64,000 nt of DNA from Prochlorococcus marinus (GTDB lineage Bacteria > Cyanobacteriota > Cyanobacteriia > PCC-6307 > Cyanobiaceae): positions 89,150 to 153,149 of the forward strand of contig NZ_CVSV01000116.1 of assembly GCF_001180245.1 (NCBI RefSeq). The letters run 5' to 3'. The translations under genes were made by a program, and so were the position numbers. Below the pieces are notes generated by a model that did not search any database, had not been told where the DNA came from, and saw only the letters and a list, made by a program, of their open reading frames with translations. Positions within the stretch are counted from its first letter, which is position 1. Each line of letters begins with the position of its first letter. This document shows, piece after piece, positions 1-9,156 of this stretch.

Positions 1-174
1 TAATCCCTCGGCGTATTTATTTGTAAGGACAGAACCTTGAGCCTGCATAACGGCAATTGATGCGAAATTTTCGCTTGCGATTAACTCAAGATGAGTTTCC
101 TGCCTATTTTTTTCAGAGTTGATAAAGTTTGATATTACTGGATCACTTTCTTTAAGATTTTGAAGAATATTCAT
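1..174 (-). CDS. glyA: Serine hydroxymethyltransferase, N-terminal 58 codons (partial)
   Basis: The reverse strand from an ATG at 174 runs open to the window edge. The translation contains the segment [12 protein letters not shown] followed by [17 protein letters not shown], the strongly conserved N-terminal block of serine hydroxymethyltransferase. The enzyme is a cytosolic PLP protein that interconverts serine and glycine and loads one-carbon units onto tetrahydrofolate. The catalytic lysine and most of the protein lie outside the window. The gene starts about 80 bp from the neighbouring tRNA-Arg, which is on the same strand. The family assignment is secure because of the invariant ELIASEN block. 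Confidence 0.95.
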   Translation of the reverse strand, partial: MNILQNLKESDPVISNFINSEKNRQETHLELIASENFASIAVMQAQGSVLTNKYAEGL

Positions 175-251
175 TGAATTTGAGAAGTAATATCCATAAT
201 ATAGACGATATTTTTTAGAAAAATATAAAAAGAATATTTCAGAATTTTAAA

Positions 252-325
252 CGCGCCTGGAGAGATTCGAACTCCCGACACCCTGATCCGTAGTCAGGTG
301 CTCTAATCCACTGAGCTACAGGCGC
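252..325 (-). tRNA. tRNA-Arg (anticodon ACG)
   Basis: The reverse complement folds as a 74-nt cloverleaf. The acceptor stem is GCGCCTG with CAGGCGC and a G discriminator, the anticodon stem CCTGA/TCAGG holds the loop CTACGGA, and the T arm has the GTTCGAATC loop. The anticodon ACG reads arginine CGN codons, with A34 normally edited to inosine. No CCA is encoded. Confidence 0.95.
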
Positions 326-381
326 ATAATTATGTAATATCTCTGTTTCAGGGTCTCTTAGTCAACTAGATTTCGGGTAAA

Positions 382-663
382 ATGTCTATTGTTAACAATC
401 AAATTATTAATATGCCTATAAAGTGGTACGGAAATGGTGATTTAGAAGATCCCATCTATAAACATTTTTCTCGAATAGTAAATTTTGTTATTCACTGCAT
501 GATATTCACTGCGATTGTAAGTGGCACTTGGCTTTTAAAAGAGATTAAATATCAAATTGGCTATTTTAATAATTTTGCAATTGTCTGGTCAGTTCTTTTG
601 GCCTCCCATTTACTTTTCGTAATTATAAAAAAACCTAAAGATACTTCAAAACAATCAACTTAA
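382..663 (+). CDS. Small two-helix membrane protein of unknown function
   Basis: This 93-residue protein has a polar N terminus followed by two hydrophobic segments, at about residues 32-51 and 63-81, and a short basic-polar tail. The layout suggests a two-helix membrane protein similar to small uncharacterised cyanobacterial proteins, but no catalytic or binding motif is visible and I do not recognise a named family with certainty. It starts about 55 bp from the 5' end of the divergent tRNA-Arg and ends 15 bp before the next gene on the same strand, so the two may be co-transcribed. Confidence 0.7.
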   Translation: MSIVNNQIINMPIKWYGNGDLEDPIYKHFSRIVNFVIHCMIFTAIVSGTWLLKEIKYQIGYFNNFAIVWSVLLASHLLFVIIKKPKDTSKQST

Positions 664-677
664 ATCAATTTATATTT

Positions 678-968
678 ATGGACTCTCAGATACGTATAAG
701 TGATCTAGAAAATATTATTTCCGAAAAGATTTTTATTAAAATAGAAAAGTGGAATTTGTACCTTGGAGACGCTGGCCTAGCTAGGCATCTTGCTATTGAA
801 TGTATCAGCAATAAAGATCAAGCCCCATTGGAGGCGGCAAAATTAAGTTTGAAAGCAATAAATGTAAAAGTAGGGGATGGTGTTAATAGTATTCCACTGA
901 TTAAATTAATCACTAACTCACAAATTTTTGAATTAGAGGAGATTTTGGAAGGTTTTTTTAAAAACTAA
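678..968 (+). CDS. DUF3181 family protein
   Basis: A 96-residue soluble protein that resembles the cyanobacterial DUF3181 family. Visible features are an N-terminal helix-rich region, the sequence WNLYLGDAGLARHLAIECI at about residues 25-43, and a C-terminal acidic helix ending in LEEILEGFF. The function of the family is unknown. It follows the small membrane protein by 14 bp, and its stop codon overlaps the 3' end of the convergent murJ gene by 4 nt. Confidence 0.75.
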   Translation: MDSQIRISDLENIISEKIFIKIEKWNLYLGDAGLARHLAIECISNKDQAPLEAAKLSLKAINVKVGDGVNSIPLIKLITNSQIFELEEILEGFFKN

Positions 969-2548
969 ATCTCTTTTTTTGAAACTTTAAATTTATTTAC
1001 TTTCAAGCATTTTGTAAGTAAAAAATAAACTACAAAAAAAGTTAGAGTTCCAAATACTAATAATAAAAATTCCGCGAGATTTGAATTGAGGTTATTCGTA
1101 ATTTTCAAAATAGTAAAACAAAGTGTGCTGTCTATAAATACTGCTAATGACATGAGGCTAACTTTCCTCAATAATTTCAAGTTAGGCAAAATGATATTCT
1201 CATTACGCAGATTAAAAGTAAGAAAAATACAAACTATAAAGTTGACTATTCCTGAAGATAAAATTATTCCCACTACTCCGAAATTATAAGGAGAAAGATT
1301 ACCAAAATTCTTAATTGGGGCACCAATTAAAAACCAGTCAAAAAAAATATTAAATATTATCCCTGCAAATGAAGACTTAAAAGGGAAGTTTGTTTTCTCT
1401 ATTGAATAGTAAGTTCTTACTAATAAATCTCTATAAAGATAAAAGGGTATCCCAACTGCATAAGCAATTAATATATTCTTTACTTTTAAAGTTGCTGAAT
1501 AATCAAAAGATCCCCTTTGAAAAACTAATTGTACGATTTGACTATTGAATGTTATGAAAAATCCGGTTAAAAAAATAGCTGTCAAAAAACAGGACTCTAT
1601 CCCAGATATCAATTTTTTTTGGAGTCCTCTTACGTCTTTTTTACTTTTCAATTTAGAAAACTTTGGAAGTAATGGCAGAATCAATGAGTTAGATAATATG
1701 CCTAAGGGGGCTTGTATAAGAAAGTTTCCGTAAGCTAGTCCAGATGCTGCGCCTTGAAAACTTGAAGCGAAAAACATATCGATAAAAACATTTATTTGAT
1801 TTAGACCTGATGAGATGGATGCTGGAATAATTAGCTTGAAAATCCTCCTCTCTTCATCTTTAAATAAGTTGAAGGTTGACTCTAATCTCAAGAGACCAAT
1901 TTTATTTATTTCCCAAATTTGAACAACAAACTGAATTAAAGTTCCTGTCAAAGTTGCAAATGCCAGTAATCCCTCGTAAGTAAAGAAAATAGAAGATGTA
2001 TTTTCTCGGTTGAAAATCCAACTAAAAAAAATAAAAAAAATGATAGTTACGCTCGTTATTGCTGGACTTATACTTGATAAAAAGAATTTTCTTTGGGAAT
2101 TTAAGGCGCCAAAGCTTAAACCTATGAAGCCGGATAAAGGTATGCAAGGTGTGAGTATTTGTAATTGGTACGTGGCAATAGATTTAGCTTCGTAACTTAA
2201 ATTCGGGGCTAACAAATCAATTAATAAACTGGAATTCGAGTAAATCAATATGGCTAAAATTAATAATAATATTGAAAGTTTTATGCTTACTTGAGTTAAA
2301 ACAATCCCTCCATTTTTTTTGTTAAGCGGAGTTAAAACTGCAACGACTGCGTTATGCAATGGACCATTAATACCCCCAATGATTATTATCAAAAAACCAG
2401 GAATTATATATGCATAATTAAACGCGTCGTAAGTTGCACCAACCCCAAAAGCAGCAGCTATAAATATTTGTCTTATACATCCAGCTAATTTACTTAGACT
2501 AGTACCAAACGAAATTGAAAAAACATTATTTTTTAAAAATGAATGCAT
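965..2548 (-). CDS. murJ: Lipid II flippase MurJ (MviN)
   Basis: A polytopic protein of 527 residues with about 13-14 hydrophobic helices, typical in length for MurJ. The N-terminal part contains SISFGTSLSKLAGCIRQ, then AAAFGVGATYDAFNYAYIIP, matching the opening helices of the MOP/MviN family. Known function: moves undecaprenyl-linked peptidoglycan precursor across the cytoplasmic membrane. The reading frame extends upstream to a TTG at 2587, but I chose the ATG at 2548 because it begins at the position where homologues start, a few residues before the first helix. It is divergent from sfsA and converges on the DUF3181 gene. Confidence 0.9.
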   Translation of the reverse strand: MHSFLKNNVFSISFGTSLSKLAGCIRQIFIAAAFGVGATYDAFNYAYIIPGFLIIIIGGINGPLHNAVVAVLTPLNKKNGGIVLTQVSIKLSILLLILAILIYSNSSLLIDLLAPNLSYEAKSIATYQLQILTPCIPLSGFIGLSFGALNSQRKFFLSSISPAITSVTIIFFIFFSWIFNRENTSSIFFTYEGLLAFATLTGTLIQFVVQIWEINKIGLLRLESTFNLFKDEERRIFKLIIPASISSGLNQINVFIDMFFASSFQGAASGLAYGNFLIQAPLGILSNSLILPLLPKFSKLKSKKDVRGLQKKLISGIESCFLTAIFLTGFFITFNSQIVQLVFQRGSFDYSATLKVKNILIAYAVGIPFYLYRDLLVRTYYSIEKTNFPFKSSFAGIIFNIFFDWFLIGAPIKNFGNLSPYNFGVVGIILSSGIVNFIVCIFLTFNLRNENIILPNLKLLRKVSLMSLAVFIDSTLCFTILKITNNLNSNLAEFLLLVFGTLTFFVVYFLLTKCLKVNKFKVSKKEI

Positions 2549-2618
2549 TTGGATTCGTCTAAATTTTTCAATCAGTTTAAGTTTCAATTATATTTGATTT
2601 CTAAATAACGACATTTTT

Positions 2619-3359
2619 ATGAATGATCGAATAATTGATTTTGATCCATTAATTGAAGGGGTTTTAATTAAGAGGTATAAAAGGTTCCTTGCAGATATTG
2701 AATTAGAGAGTGGAGAGGTAGTAACTGCTCATTGCGCTAACACTGGCCCAATGAAGGGACTATTGAGTGAGGGAGCAAAAGTAAGAATAAGTGTCTCTAC
2801 TTCTCCAAAAAGAAAATTACCTTTTACTTGGGAGCAGATATGTGTTTTTAATGAAGAAAATGAGGAGGTTTGGGTAGGTATTAATACTCTATTTGCAAAC
2901 AAGTTAATCAAAAGGGTGATCGAGAAAAATCTTCTAACAGAAATAATAGGTGAAATAGAGACAATTAAATCTGAAGTTCCTTATGGAAAAGATAAAAAAA
3001 GCAGAATTGACTTTTTTTTAACCCCAAAATCTTCAAATCCTGATAAACGTAACATTTACATAGAGGTTAAAAATACTACTTGGATTAAAGAAAATGTAGC
3101 TCTATTCCCAGATACAGTCACGGAAAGAGGCCAAAAACATCTCATGGAATTAAAGGAATTAATTCCTGAAAGTAAAAGTGTTTTAGTACTTTGTATGACG
3201 AGAAAAGACGCCTGTTATTTTGCCCCTGGAGATGAAGCAGATCCCTTATACGGCAGTCTTTTTCGGGAATCTCTAAGTTTAGGAATGATTACTATCCCAT
3301 GTTCTTTTGAATTTCATAAAGACCACGTATCATGGAAAGGAATTAAACCTTTGAAATAA
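2619..3359 (+). CDS. sfsA: SfsA-type DNA/RNA nuclease family protein
   Basis: 246 residues, the normal family length. Recognisable blocks are [19 protein letters not shown] at the N terminus, [13 protein letters not shown] at about residues 37-49, SRIDFFL and [10 protein letters not shown] at about 127-156, and [13 protein letters not shown] at about 163-175. The E-V-K and D residues fit the nuclease core proposed for SfsA. The historical name, sugar fermentation stimulation protein, comes from E. coli; the physiological role in cyanobacteria is not known. It stands alone, divergent from murJ, and ends about 85 bp before the NtcA-type site of amt1. Confidence 0.9.
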   Translation: MNDRIIDFDPLIEGVLIKRYKRFLADIELESGEVVTAHCANTGPMKGLLSEGAKVRISVSTSPKRKLPFTWEQICVFNEENEEVWVGINTLFANKLIKRVIEKNLLTEIIGEIETIKSEVPYGKDKKSRIDFFLTPKSSNPDKRNIYIEVKNTTWIKENVALFPDTVTERGQKHLMELKELIPESKSVLVLCMTRKDACYFAPGDEADPLYGSLFRESLSLGMITIPCSFEFHKDHVSWKGIKPLK

Positions 3360-3443
3360 ATGAAATCTTGATAATTTGAAAAGCTTTTAAAAAAAAATTT
3401 TTTAATTTAACAGATATAGTTTTAAGGTGCAACTATAAAATTG

Positions 3444-3457
3444 GTAACAACGACTAC
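3444..3457 (+). promoter_or_regulatory. Candidate NtcA binding site upstream of amt1
   Basis: The sequence GTAACAACGACTAC is a perfect match to GTA-N8-TAC, the recognition motif of the nitrogen regulator NtcA. Its centre lies about 90 bp before the amt1 ATG. A class II NtcA promoter would place transcription start near 3492, but a clear -10 hexamer at the expected distance is not obvious; a TAGTTT at 3469-3474 is nearer than usual. amt genes are known NtcA targets in marine cyanobacteria. Confidence 0.75.
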
Positions 3458-3499
3458 TAGACACTAATTAGTTTTTTGAGCAAAATTGAATATGAAAGG

Positions 3500-3521
3500 A
3501 AACAGCACAAACTGTTTTTTT
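3500..3521 (+). promoter_or_regulatory. Small hairpin with U-run in the amt1 leader
   Basis: AAACAG at 3500-3505 pairs with CTGTTT at 3512-3517 across the loop CACAAA, and the 3' arm continues into a run of seven T residues (3515-3521). The shape is that of a weak intrinsic terminator or attenuator inside the predicted 5' UTR. The stem is only 6 bp, so it may be fortuitous. Confidence 0.4.
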
Positions 3522-3540
3522 GCAGATCTAATTTTTTTTT

Positions 3541-5001
3541 ATGACCACTGCTTTGCAAACGCCTCAAAGGCGCTCTAGGTCCAGATTACAAGAAGCAAGT
3601 CTTGTTAATGGACCTATGCTCCTTTTGAGGAGTATTCGAGGATTTAGTTCAAACCGCTCAATGTTGTGGCTTGCGACTGTTCCTTTAGCTCTGTTCGGTT
3701 TAGGTATTTTTAATCTTTCAGCTCACGCAGCTGATTTACCTGAGTTGAATGCAGCTTTTCTTGCTAACAATTTATGGCTTTTGATCGCTACTATTTTAGT
3801 GATCTTTATGAACGCTGGTTTCGCTATGGTTGAGGCAGGTATGTGTCGTTCTAAGAACGCAGTAAACATCCTTGCTAAAAACCTATTCGTATTTGCTCTA
3901 GCTGTAACCTCTTATTGGTTTATCGGCTATTCATTAATGTACGGAGGTAGTGTTGCTGACGGATGGCTTTATTTTGGAGGCTTATTTTTTGATCCAACAG
4001 TTACCGCAGATATGGTAACTGATGCTGGATTAGTCCCAACAGTTGATTTCTTGTTCCAGTCTGCATTCGCAGGAACTGCGGCAACTATCGTATCCGGTCT
4101 TGTTGCTGAAAGAGTTAAATTTGGAGAATTTGTTGTTTTTGCTGTTGTATTAACTGCATTTATATATCCAATTGCTGGTAGCTGGAAATGGAATGGTGGT
4201 TGGCTTGATTCTTTAGGTTTTGTAGACTTTGCCGGCTCTTCAATTGTTCACTCAGTTGGAGCATGGGCGGGTCTTGTAGGAGCTATGCTTCTTGGACCAA
4301 GAATTGGCAAATACTCTGATGGGAAACCACAAGCTATGCCAGGACACAACATGGCTATAGCTACTCTAGGCGCACTAGTTCTATGGATAGGTTGGTATGG
4401 TTTTAACCCCGGTTCTCAACTTGCTATGGATCAATGGGTTCCATATGTTGCTGTAACAACTACTTTGGCAGCAGCAGCTGGTGCTATTGGTGCAACTATT
4501 GTTTCAACATTAACTTCTGGTAAGCCTGATCTTACAATGATAATTAACGGAATCCTTGCTGGTTTGGTTAGTATCACTGCTGGTTGCGGTGATATGACTC
4601 TTGCTGGAGCCTGGTTCGCAGGACTAGTGGGTGGAATAATCGTTGTATTTTCTGTTGCAGCACTTGATGCCGCTGAGATCGATGATCCTGTAGGCGCATT
4701 CTCTGTTCACGGAGTTTGTGGTGTATGGGGTACTGTTGTTATCGGTCTTTGGGGTACAGCTGTACAAGGTGATGGAGCAGGTATGGGATTGTTCAATGGC
4801 GGAGGTATTACCCTTCTTCTAGTTCAAGCTCTTGGTGCCGCAGCTTATGCTATTTGGACACTAGTTACTTGCTGGATTGCCTGGTCCGTAATTGGAGGAT
4901 TATTCGGTGGAATCCGAGTATCTGAAGAGGAAGAGACTCAAGGCTTAGATATAGGAGAGCATGGAATGGAAGCATATCCAGACTTTGCATCTGCTAAGTA
5001 A
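3541..5001 (+). CDS. amt1: Ammonium transporter Amt1
   Basis: A 486-residue Amt/Mep/Rh channel. Residues 1-63 form an unusually long N-terminal region with a hydrophobic helix at 41-60 ending in AHA-A, a likely signal peptide; mature protein would start near residue 64. About 11 helices follow. Family signatures present are NAGFAMVEAGMCRSKN at about 91-106, the twin pore histidines H237 (IVHSVGAW) and H390 (FSVHGVCGVWGT), and GHNMAIATLGA at about 269. It brings ammonium across the plasma membrane. It is monocistronic: preceded by an NtcA-type site and followed by a strong terminator. The ATG directly follows a run of nine T residues with no Shine-Dalgarno sequence. Confidence 0.97.
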   Translation: MTTALQTPQRRSRSRLQEASLVNGPMLLLRSIRGFSSNRSMLWLATVPLALFGLGIFNLSAHAADLPELNAAFLANNLWLLIATILVIFMNAGFAMVEAGMCRSKNAVNILAKNLFVFALAVTSYWFIGYSLMYGGSVADGWLYFGGLFFDPTVTADMVTDAGLVPTVDFLFQSAFAGTAATIVSGLVAERVKFGEFVVFAVVLTAFIYPIAGSWKWNGGWLDSLGFVDFAGSSIVHSVGAWAGLVGAMLLGPRIGKYSDGKPQAMPGHNMAIATLGALVLWIGWYGFNPGSQLAMDQWVPYVAVTTTLAAAAGAIGATIVSTLTSGKPDLTMIINGILAGLVSITAGCGDMTLAGAWFAGLVGGIIVVFSVAALDAAEIDDPVGAFSVHGVCGVWGTVVIGLWGTAVQGDGAGMGLFNGGGITLLLVQALGAAAYAIWTLVTCWIAWSVIGGLFGGIRVSEEEETQGLDIGEHGMEAYPDFASAK

Positions 5002-5020
5002 TCTAACTCAAAATTAATTT

Positions 5021-5056
5021 AAGAAACCTGACTTATGTCAGGTTTCTTTTTTTTTA
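5021..5056 (+). terminator. Rho-independent terminator of amt1
   Basis: A perfect 12-bp stem, AAGAAACCTGAC at 5021-5032 with GTCAGGTTTCTT at 5037-5048, closes a TTAT loop and is followed by a T run. It sits 20 bp after the amt1 stop codon. Confidence 0.92.
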
Positions 5057-5090
5057 CGAAAAATTATTTAAAACGTTGTAATATGGGAAG

Positions 5091-6287
5091 ATGGATACTC
5101 AAGCTTTTAGAAGATCTCTTCATCATTCTGATAGATACAATAGAAGGGGTTTCGATTCTCCAACAAAAAGAGCTCAAGCGTTAGAAGAAGCTTACCAAAG
5201 TGATTTGATAAGTTCTATTAGAGATAATGGTTTTACTTACACTAAAGGCAGACTAAATATTAAGTTAGCCCAAGCCTTTGGTTTCTGTTGGGGAGTTGAA
5301 AGAGCTGTAGCAATGGCTTATGAAACTAGAAGACATTACCCTAATGAAAATATTTGGATAACAAACGAAATAATTCATAATCCCTCGGTTAATGATCATT
5401 TAAGAAAAATGAATGTGAAATTCATTTCAGCTAAAAATGGAATCAAAGATTTTTCTCTAGTTTCTAATGGTGATGTTGTTATACTTCCTGCTTTTGGAGC
5501 TACCGTTCAAGAAATGAAACTCTTGCACGAGAAAGGTTGTCATATCATTGATACAACTTGTCCATGGGTTTCTAAGGTTTGGCATACAGTTGAAAAACAT
5601 AAAAAACATGTTTTCACATCTATTATCCATGGAAAATTTAAGCATGAAGAGACTCTTGCTACAAGTTCATTCGCTGGCAAATATTTAGTTGTACTCGATT
5701 TAGAAGAAGCAAATTACGTATCTGAATATATTCTGGGGAGAGGTAATAGAAATGAGTTTATGAACAAATTTGCTAAAGCTTGTTCTAATGGATTTGATCC
5801 TGATAAAGATTTAGATAGAGTTGGTGTTGCAAATCAGACAACTATGCTTAAGAGCGAGACTGAAGAAATTGGGAAGGTTTTCGAAAGGACTATGTTAAAA
5901 AAATTTGGACCAGAAAACTTAAATAGTCACTTTTTAGCTTTTAATACTATTTGTGATGCAACTGAAGAAAGACAAGATGCAATGTTTTCTTTGGTTGATG
6001 AGGACCTTGATATTCTAGTAGTTATTGGAGGCTTTAATTCTTCCAACACTACGCACTTACAAGAAATAGCAATTACAAAAAATATTTCTTCTTTTCACAT
6101 TGACACGCCTGAAAGGATATCAGTCAAAGAAAACTCAATATTTCATAAACCACTAGGATCAGAATTAGAACTTAAAAAAGACTTTCTACCTAGTGGAATA
6201 ATTAATGTTGGAATTACCTCAGGTGCATCCACTCCTGATAAGGTCGTTGCGGATGTTATTGAAAAGTTAATTGATATTGCTTCCTGA
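5091..6287 (+). CDS. ispH: 4-hydroxy-3-methylbut-2-enyl diphosphate reductase
   Basis: 398 residues, the long cyanobacterial/plastid form of IspH (LytB). It carries out the last step of the MEP pathway, converting HMBPP to IPP and DMAPP, which feed carotenoids, phytol and quinones. The three conserved cysteines that hold the iron-sulfur cluster are visible: C66 in [12 protein letters not shown]157 in [10 protein letters not shown] and C288 in [13 protein letters not shown]. The first about 55 residues are the extension typical of oxygenic phototrophs. Electrons are expected from ferredoxin. It follows the amt1 terminator and appears monocistronic. Confidence 0.97.
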   Translation: MDTQAFRRSLHHSDRYNRRGFDSPTKRAQALEEAYQSDLISSIRDNGFTYTKGRLNIKLAQAFGFCWGVERAVAMAYETRRHYPNENIWITNEIIHNPSVNDHLRKMNVKFISAKNGIKDFSLVSNGDVVILPAFGATVQEMKLLHEKGCHIIDTTCPWVSKVWHTVEKHKKHVFTSIIHGKFKHEETLATSSFAGKYLVVLDLEEANYVSEYILGRGNRNEFMNKFAKACSNGFDPDKDLDRVGVANQTTMLKSETEEIGKVFERTMLKKFGPENLNSHFLAFNTICDATEERQDAMFSLVDEDLDILVVIGGFNSSNTTHLQEIAITKNISSFHIDTPERISVKENSIFHKPLGSELELKKDFLPSGIINVGITSGASTPDKVVADVIEKLIDIAS

Positions 6288-6389
6288 AGTTGTTATTTAT
6301 TCATAATTTGCTTAGTTTTTTTAATTTATTAGTCAGATAATTCCAAAAGATCTACTTTATTAACTAGAATAATGAAAAATTAATGAAGT

Positions 6390-6950
6390 ATGGAAGACAA
6401 AGCACAAACTAATCAGGTGCAAACTGCAAGTATGAATAGAACTAAAGCGCCTCAAAAAGTTGAAGTTGTAGTTGCTAATTCATCTTCAGGGTCAGAAGTA
6501 AATATCCTCGGAGAACTATCTATTTTTGTTTTAAGAATAGGTTTTTGTGCTTTGATGATTCATCATGGCCTAGAAAAACTTCAGGACCCTCAGGGTTTTG
6601 CTGAGTTTGTAGTTGGAAAGTACTTTCCATTTTTGCCAGGTGATCCTGTTATTTGGACTTTTGGAGCAGCAATTACTCAATTAGTATGTCCAGTAGGATT
6701 GGCTTTAGGGATTTTTGCGAGGCTTTCTTCTCTTGGTTTATTCTCCACCATGGCATTTGCTGTTTATTTTCATCTCCTAGATACAGGATTAGAAGGTTTT
6801 CCTCTGGCAGTAGTTGAAGGTCACAACTATGCCTTCGAATTGTCTTTCATTTACGGGGCTATTTCTCTCTACTTTCTATGTGCAGGTCCAGGGAGGCTAT
6901 CTTTATTCAGAAAAACTAACAAAATTACATATTATCCAAAATCAACATAA
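6390..6950 (+). CDS. DoxX family membrane protein
   Basis: 186 residues. After a polar N-terminal stretch of about 45 residues there are four hydrophobic helices, with the conserved opening LRIGFCALMIHHGLEKL at about residues 49-65, PVGLALGIFARLSSLGL and a final helix near the C terminus. This matches the DoxX family of four-helix membrane proteins, whose roles are mostly unknown and sometimes linked to redox or sulfur chemistry. The stop lies directly against the stop of convergent purH. Confidence 0.85.
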   Translation: MEDKAQTNQVQTASMNRTKAPQKVEVVVANSSSGSEVNILGELSIFVLRIGFCALMIHHGLEKLQDPQGFAEFVVGKYFPFLPGDPVIWTFGAAITQLVCPVGLALGIFARLSSLGLFSTMAFAVYFHLLDTGLEGFPLAVVEGHNYAFELSFIYGAISLYFLCAGPGRLSLFRKTNKITYYPKST

Positions 6951-6951
6951 T

Positions 6952-8505
6952 TTAATGTAAAAAGTGTCTTTTCTGGGTAAATACCATTGAGATTCCTTTT
7001 GAATTACACATATCAATACTTTCTTGGTCTCTTAGACTTCCTCCGGGTTGAATAATAGCTTTTATTCCATACTCATTTGCTAGCTCTACAGTATCTGCAA
7101 ATGGGAAAAACCCATCGCTGGCCAATACAGCATCAGAAGATAAATTTCCAGCTGCTTTTAACGCAATTTTTGCTGCTCCAACTCTATTCATTTGTCCAGC
7201 TCCAATACCAATTGTTCTTTGGTCTTTTGCAATAACGATGGCATTAGATTTCACATGTTTACAAATTTTCCATGCAAAATTTAGATCTAAGTTAATTTGA
7301 TGGCTCGGATTTTTATTAGTTACTGAAATCCAATTTTCAGTTTTTTCTTCACTATCGTCATTATCTTGAACTAGTAATCCTCCCATTATTGATTTAGTGG
7401 AATTTTGATTCTTTTTTGGAAGTAGATCTTTTGATAATTTTAAAATTCTTAAATTCTTTTTAACTTTTAAAATTTCTAGAGCTTCCTCATCAAAAGATGG
7501 AGCGACAATACACTCTAAGAAAATATCTTTGAGGTGAATTGCGGTCTCACTATCAACATTTGAATTAAAAGCAACTATTCCTCCAAATGCACTAACAGAA
7601 TCGCATTCCAAAGCATTCAAAAATGCTTTAGAAGTTGAATTGCTTATAGAGGCACCACAAGGATTATTGTGTTTTAAAATAACAGAGGCAAACATTTCGG
7701 TTGCAAGTTTATCTTTTTCTCCGTAGCCAAATTCTATAACTGTTGAAAGTGCCGACTCTAGATCTAATAGATTGTTATAACTTAAGTCTTTCCCCTGTAG
7801 TTGTTCTGCTGAGTTCCATCCAATGTTACTTAAACCGTACCAGAAAGCTTTTTGATGTGGATTCTCCCCATATCTTAAGGTTTTGATTAGTGGATAGGAT
7901 TCAATATATTTGGAAGATTGTAAATCTCTCTCTTTTCTTATCCAATTAGATATGGCAGTGTCATAATCTGCTGTATGTTGAAAAGCTTCAAGGGCTAATT
8001 TTGCTTTATATGAGTCTTTCAATTCGCCTTTTTTACTTTCTTCAAGAAAATTTTGATACTGACTAGGATCTACTAAAACGGAAACATCTTTATGATTTTT
8101 AGCTGCAGAACGAATCATAGATGGCCCTCCGATATCGATATTTTCAATAGCATCTTCCCATTTAGCTCCCTGATCTACAGTTTTTTTAAAAGGATATAAA
8201 TTTACAACTACTAAGTCAATTAGCTCAAGATTGTTAGCTTCTATATCTTTTTTATGTTCCTCATCAGTTCTTTTAGCTAATATTCCCCCGTGTATTTTTG
8301 GATGTAAAGTTTTAACTCTTCCTCCAAGAATTTCTGGTGAATTAGTAAAATTAGCAACTTTAATAACTGGAATTTTAGCCTCTATAAGATGTTTTGCAGT
8401 TCCTCCACTTGATAGAATTTTATAATTAAATTGCTCCACCAATTCCTTACAAAATGGGATTATATTTTTTTTGTCAGAGACACTTACTAAAGCTAATGGA
8501 GACAT
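6952..8505 (-). CDS. purH: Bifunctional AICAR transformylase / IMP cyclohydrolase
   Basis: 517 residues, the usual PurH length. The N-terminal IMP cyclohydrolase (MGS-like) domain includes SSGGTAKHL and GGRVKTLHPKIHGGIL; the C-terminal formyltransferase domain includes LKHNNPCGAS and SDGFFPFADTVE. The enzyme performs the last two steps of purine synthesis to IMP using 10-formyl-tetrahydrofolate. The ATG start at 8505 fits the conserved N terminus ALVSVSDK. It is divergent from the esterase gene 33 bp away, so the two promoters overlap. Confidence 0.98.
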   Translation of the reverse strand: MSPLALVSVSDKKNIIPFCKELVEQFNYKILSSGGTAKHLIEAKIPVIKVANFTNSPEILGGRVKTLHPKIHGGILAKRTDEEHKKDIEANNLELIDLVVVNLYPFKKTVDQGAKWEDAIENIDIGGPSMIRSAAKNHKDVSVLVDPSQYQNFLEESKKGELKDSYKAKLALEAFQHTADYDTAISNWIRKERDLQSSKYIESYPLIKTLRYGENPHQKAFWYGLSNIGWNSAEQLQGKDLSYNNLLDLESALSTVIEFGYGEKDKLATEMFASVILKHNNPCGASISNSTSKAFLNALECDSVSAFGGIVAFNSNVDSETAIHLKDIFLECIVAPSFDEEALEILKVKKNLRILKLSKDLLPKKNQNSTKSIMGGLLVQDNDDSEEKTENWISVTNKNPSHQINLDLNFAWKICKHVKSNAIVIAKDQRTIGIGAGQMNRVGAAKIALKAAGNLSSDAVLASDGFFPFADTVELANEYGIKAIIQPGGSLRDQESIDMCNSKGISMVFTQKRHFLH

Positions 8506-8538
8506 TATGGGAAAGTTTACTTACTTAAGAATATAAAC

Positions 8539-9156
8539 ATGAAATATGCTATCAATCATGAATTTGTCTCGATTAGCTCTCAAACTGCAACTCATAGAAT
8601 TATTTTGATGCATGGTTGGGGAGCTGATTCAGATGACCTTTTAACATTTGGTAAGGAGATGAATGAAAAAATAAATCTTGATTTTGAGCTAATTTCTTTG
8701 AGGGCTCCAGGATTACACCCAAGTGGTCAGGGAAGACAGTGGTATGGATTATACCCACATGATTGGTATGGAGCTGAGGTTGAAGTAAATAAACTTTTAA
8801 TTACATTAAAAAATTTTGATACTGATCAGATTCCATTAAGAAAAACAATTTTATTGGGGTTCTCTCAGGGGGCGGCAATGGCAATTGATGCGGGATTTAG
8901 GTTAAATTTTGGATTAATTGTTGCTTGTAGTGGTTATCTTCACCCCAACTGGACCCCAGGAGAAAAATTCTCTCCATTGATTATTAGTCATGGTTTATTC
9001 GATGATGTCGTGCCTATAGATGCCTCTAGGACTATTTATGAACAGGTAAAGAGTAAGTCTTCTAAATTTTGTGAATTATTAGAATTTGATGGAGTTCATC
9101 AAATTGATTCAAATTTAATAAATTTTATAAGTTCAAATATAAGTAATATTTTTTAA
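8539..9156 (+). CDS. Phospholipase/carboxylesterase family hydrolase
   Basis: 205 residues with an alpha/beta-hydrolase fold. The nucleophile elbow GFSQG lies at about residues 114-118, the acid is in HGLFDDVVP at about 152-160 and the histidine in FDGVHQID near 187. The N-terminal ILMHGWGADSDDL holds the oxyanion-hole HG motif. This is the PF02230 group (carboxylesterase, acyl-protein thioesterase or lysophospholipase); the substrate cannot be told from sequence. The last four bases overlap the stop of the convergent DUF3155 gene. Confidence 0.85.
   Translation: MKYAINHEFVSISSQTATHRIILMHGWGADSDDLLTFGKEMNEKINLDFELISLRAPGLHPSGQGRQWYGLYPHDWYGAEVEVNKLLITLKNFDTDQIPLRKTILLGFSQGAAMAIDAGFRLNFGLIVACSGYLHPNWTPGEKFSPLIISHGLFDDVVPIDASRTIYEQVKSKSSKFCELLEFDGVHQIDSNLINFISSNISNIF

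Noticed and set aside
252..325. tRNA genes as possible island attachment sites
   Set aside because: No integrase, direct repeat of a tRNA 3' end or change of gene content is seen beside any of the four tRNA genes.
1086..2195. Several plus-strand frames opposite murJ
   Set aside because: All lie inside the murJ coding region and show no family resemblance.
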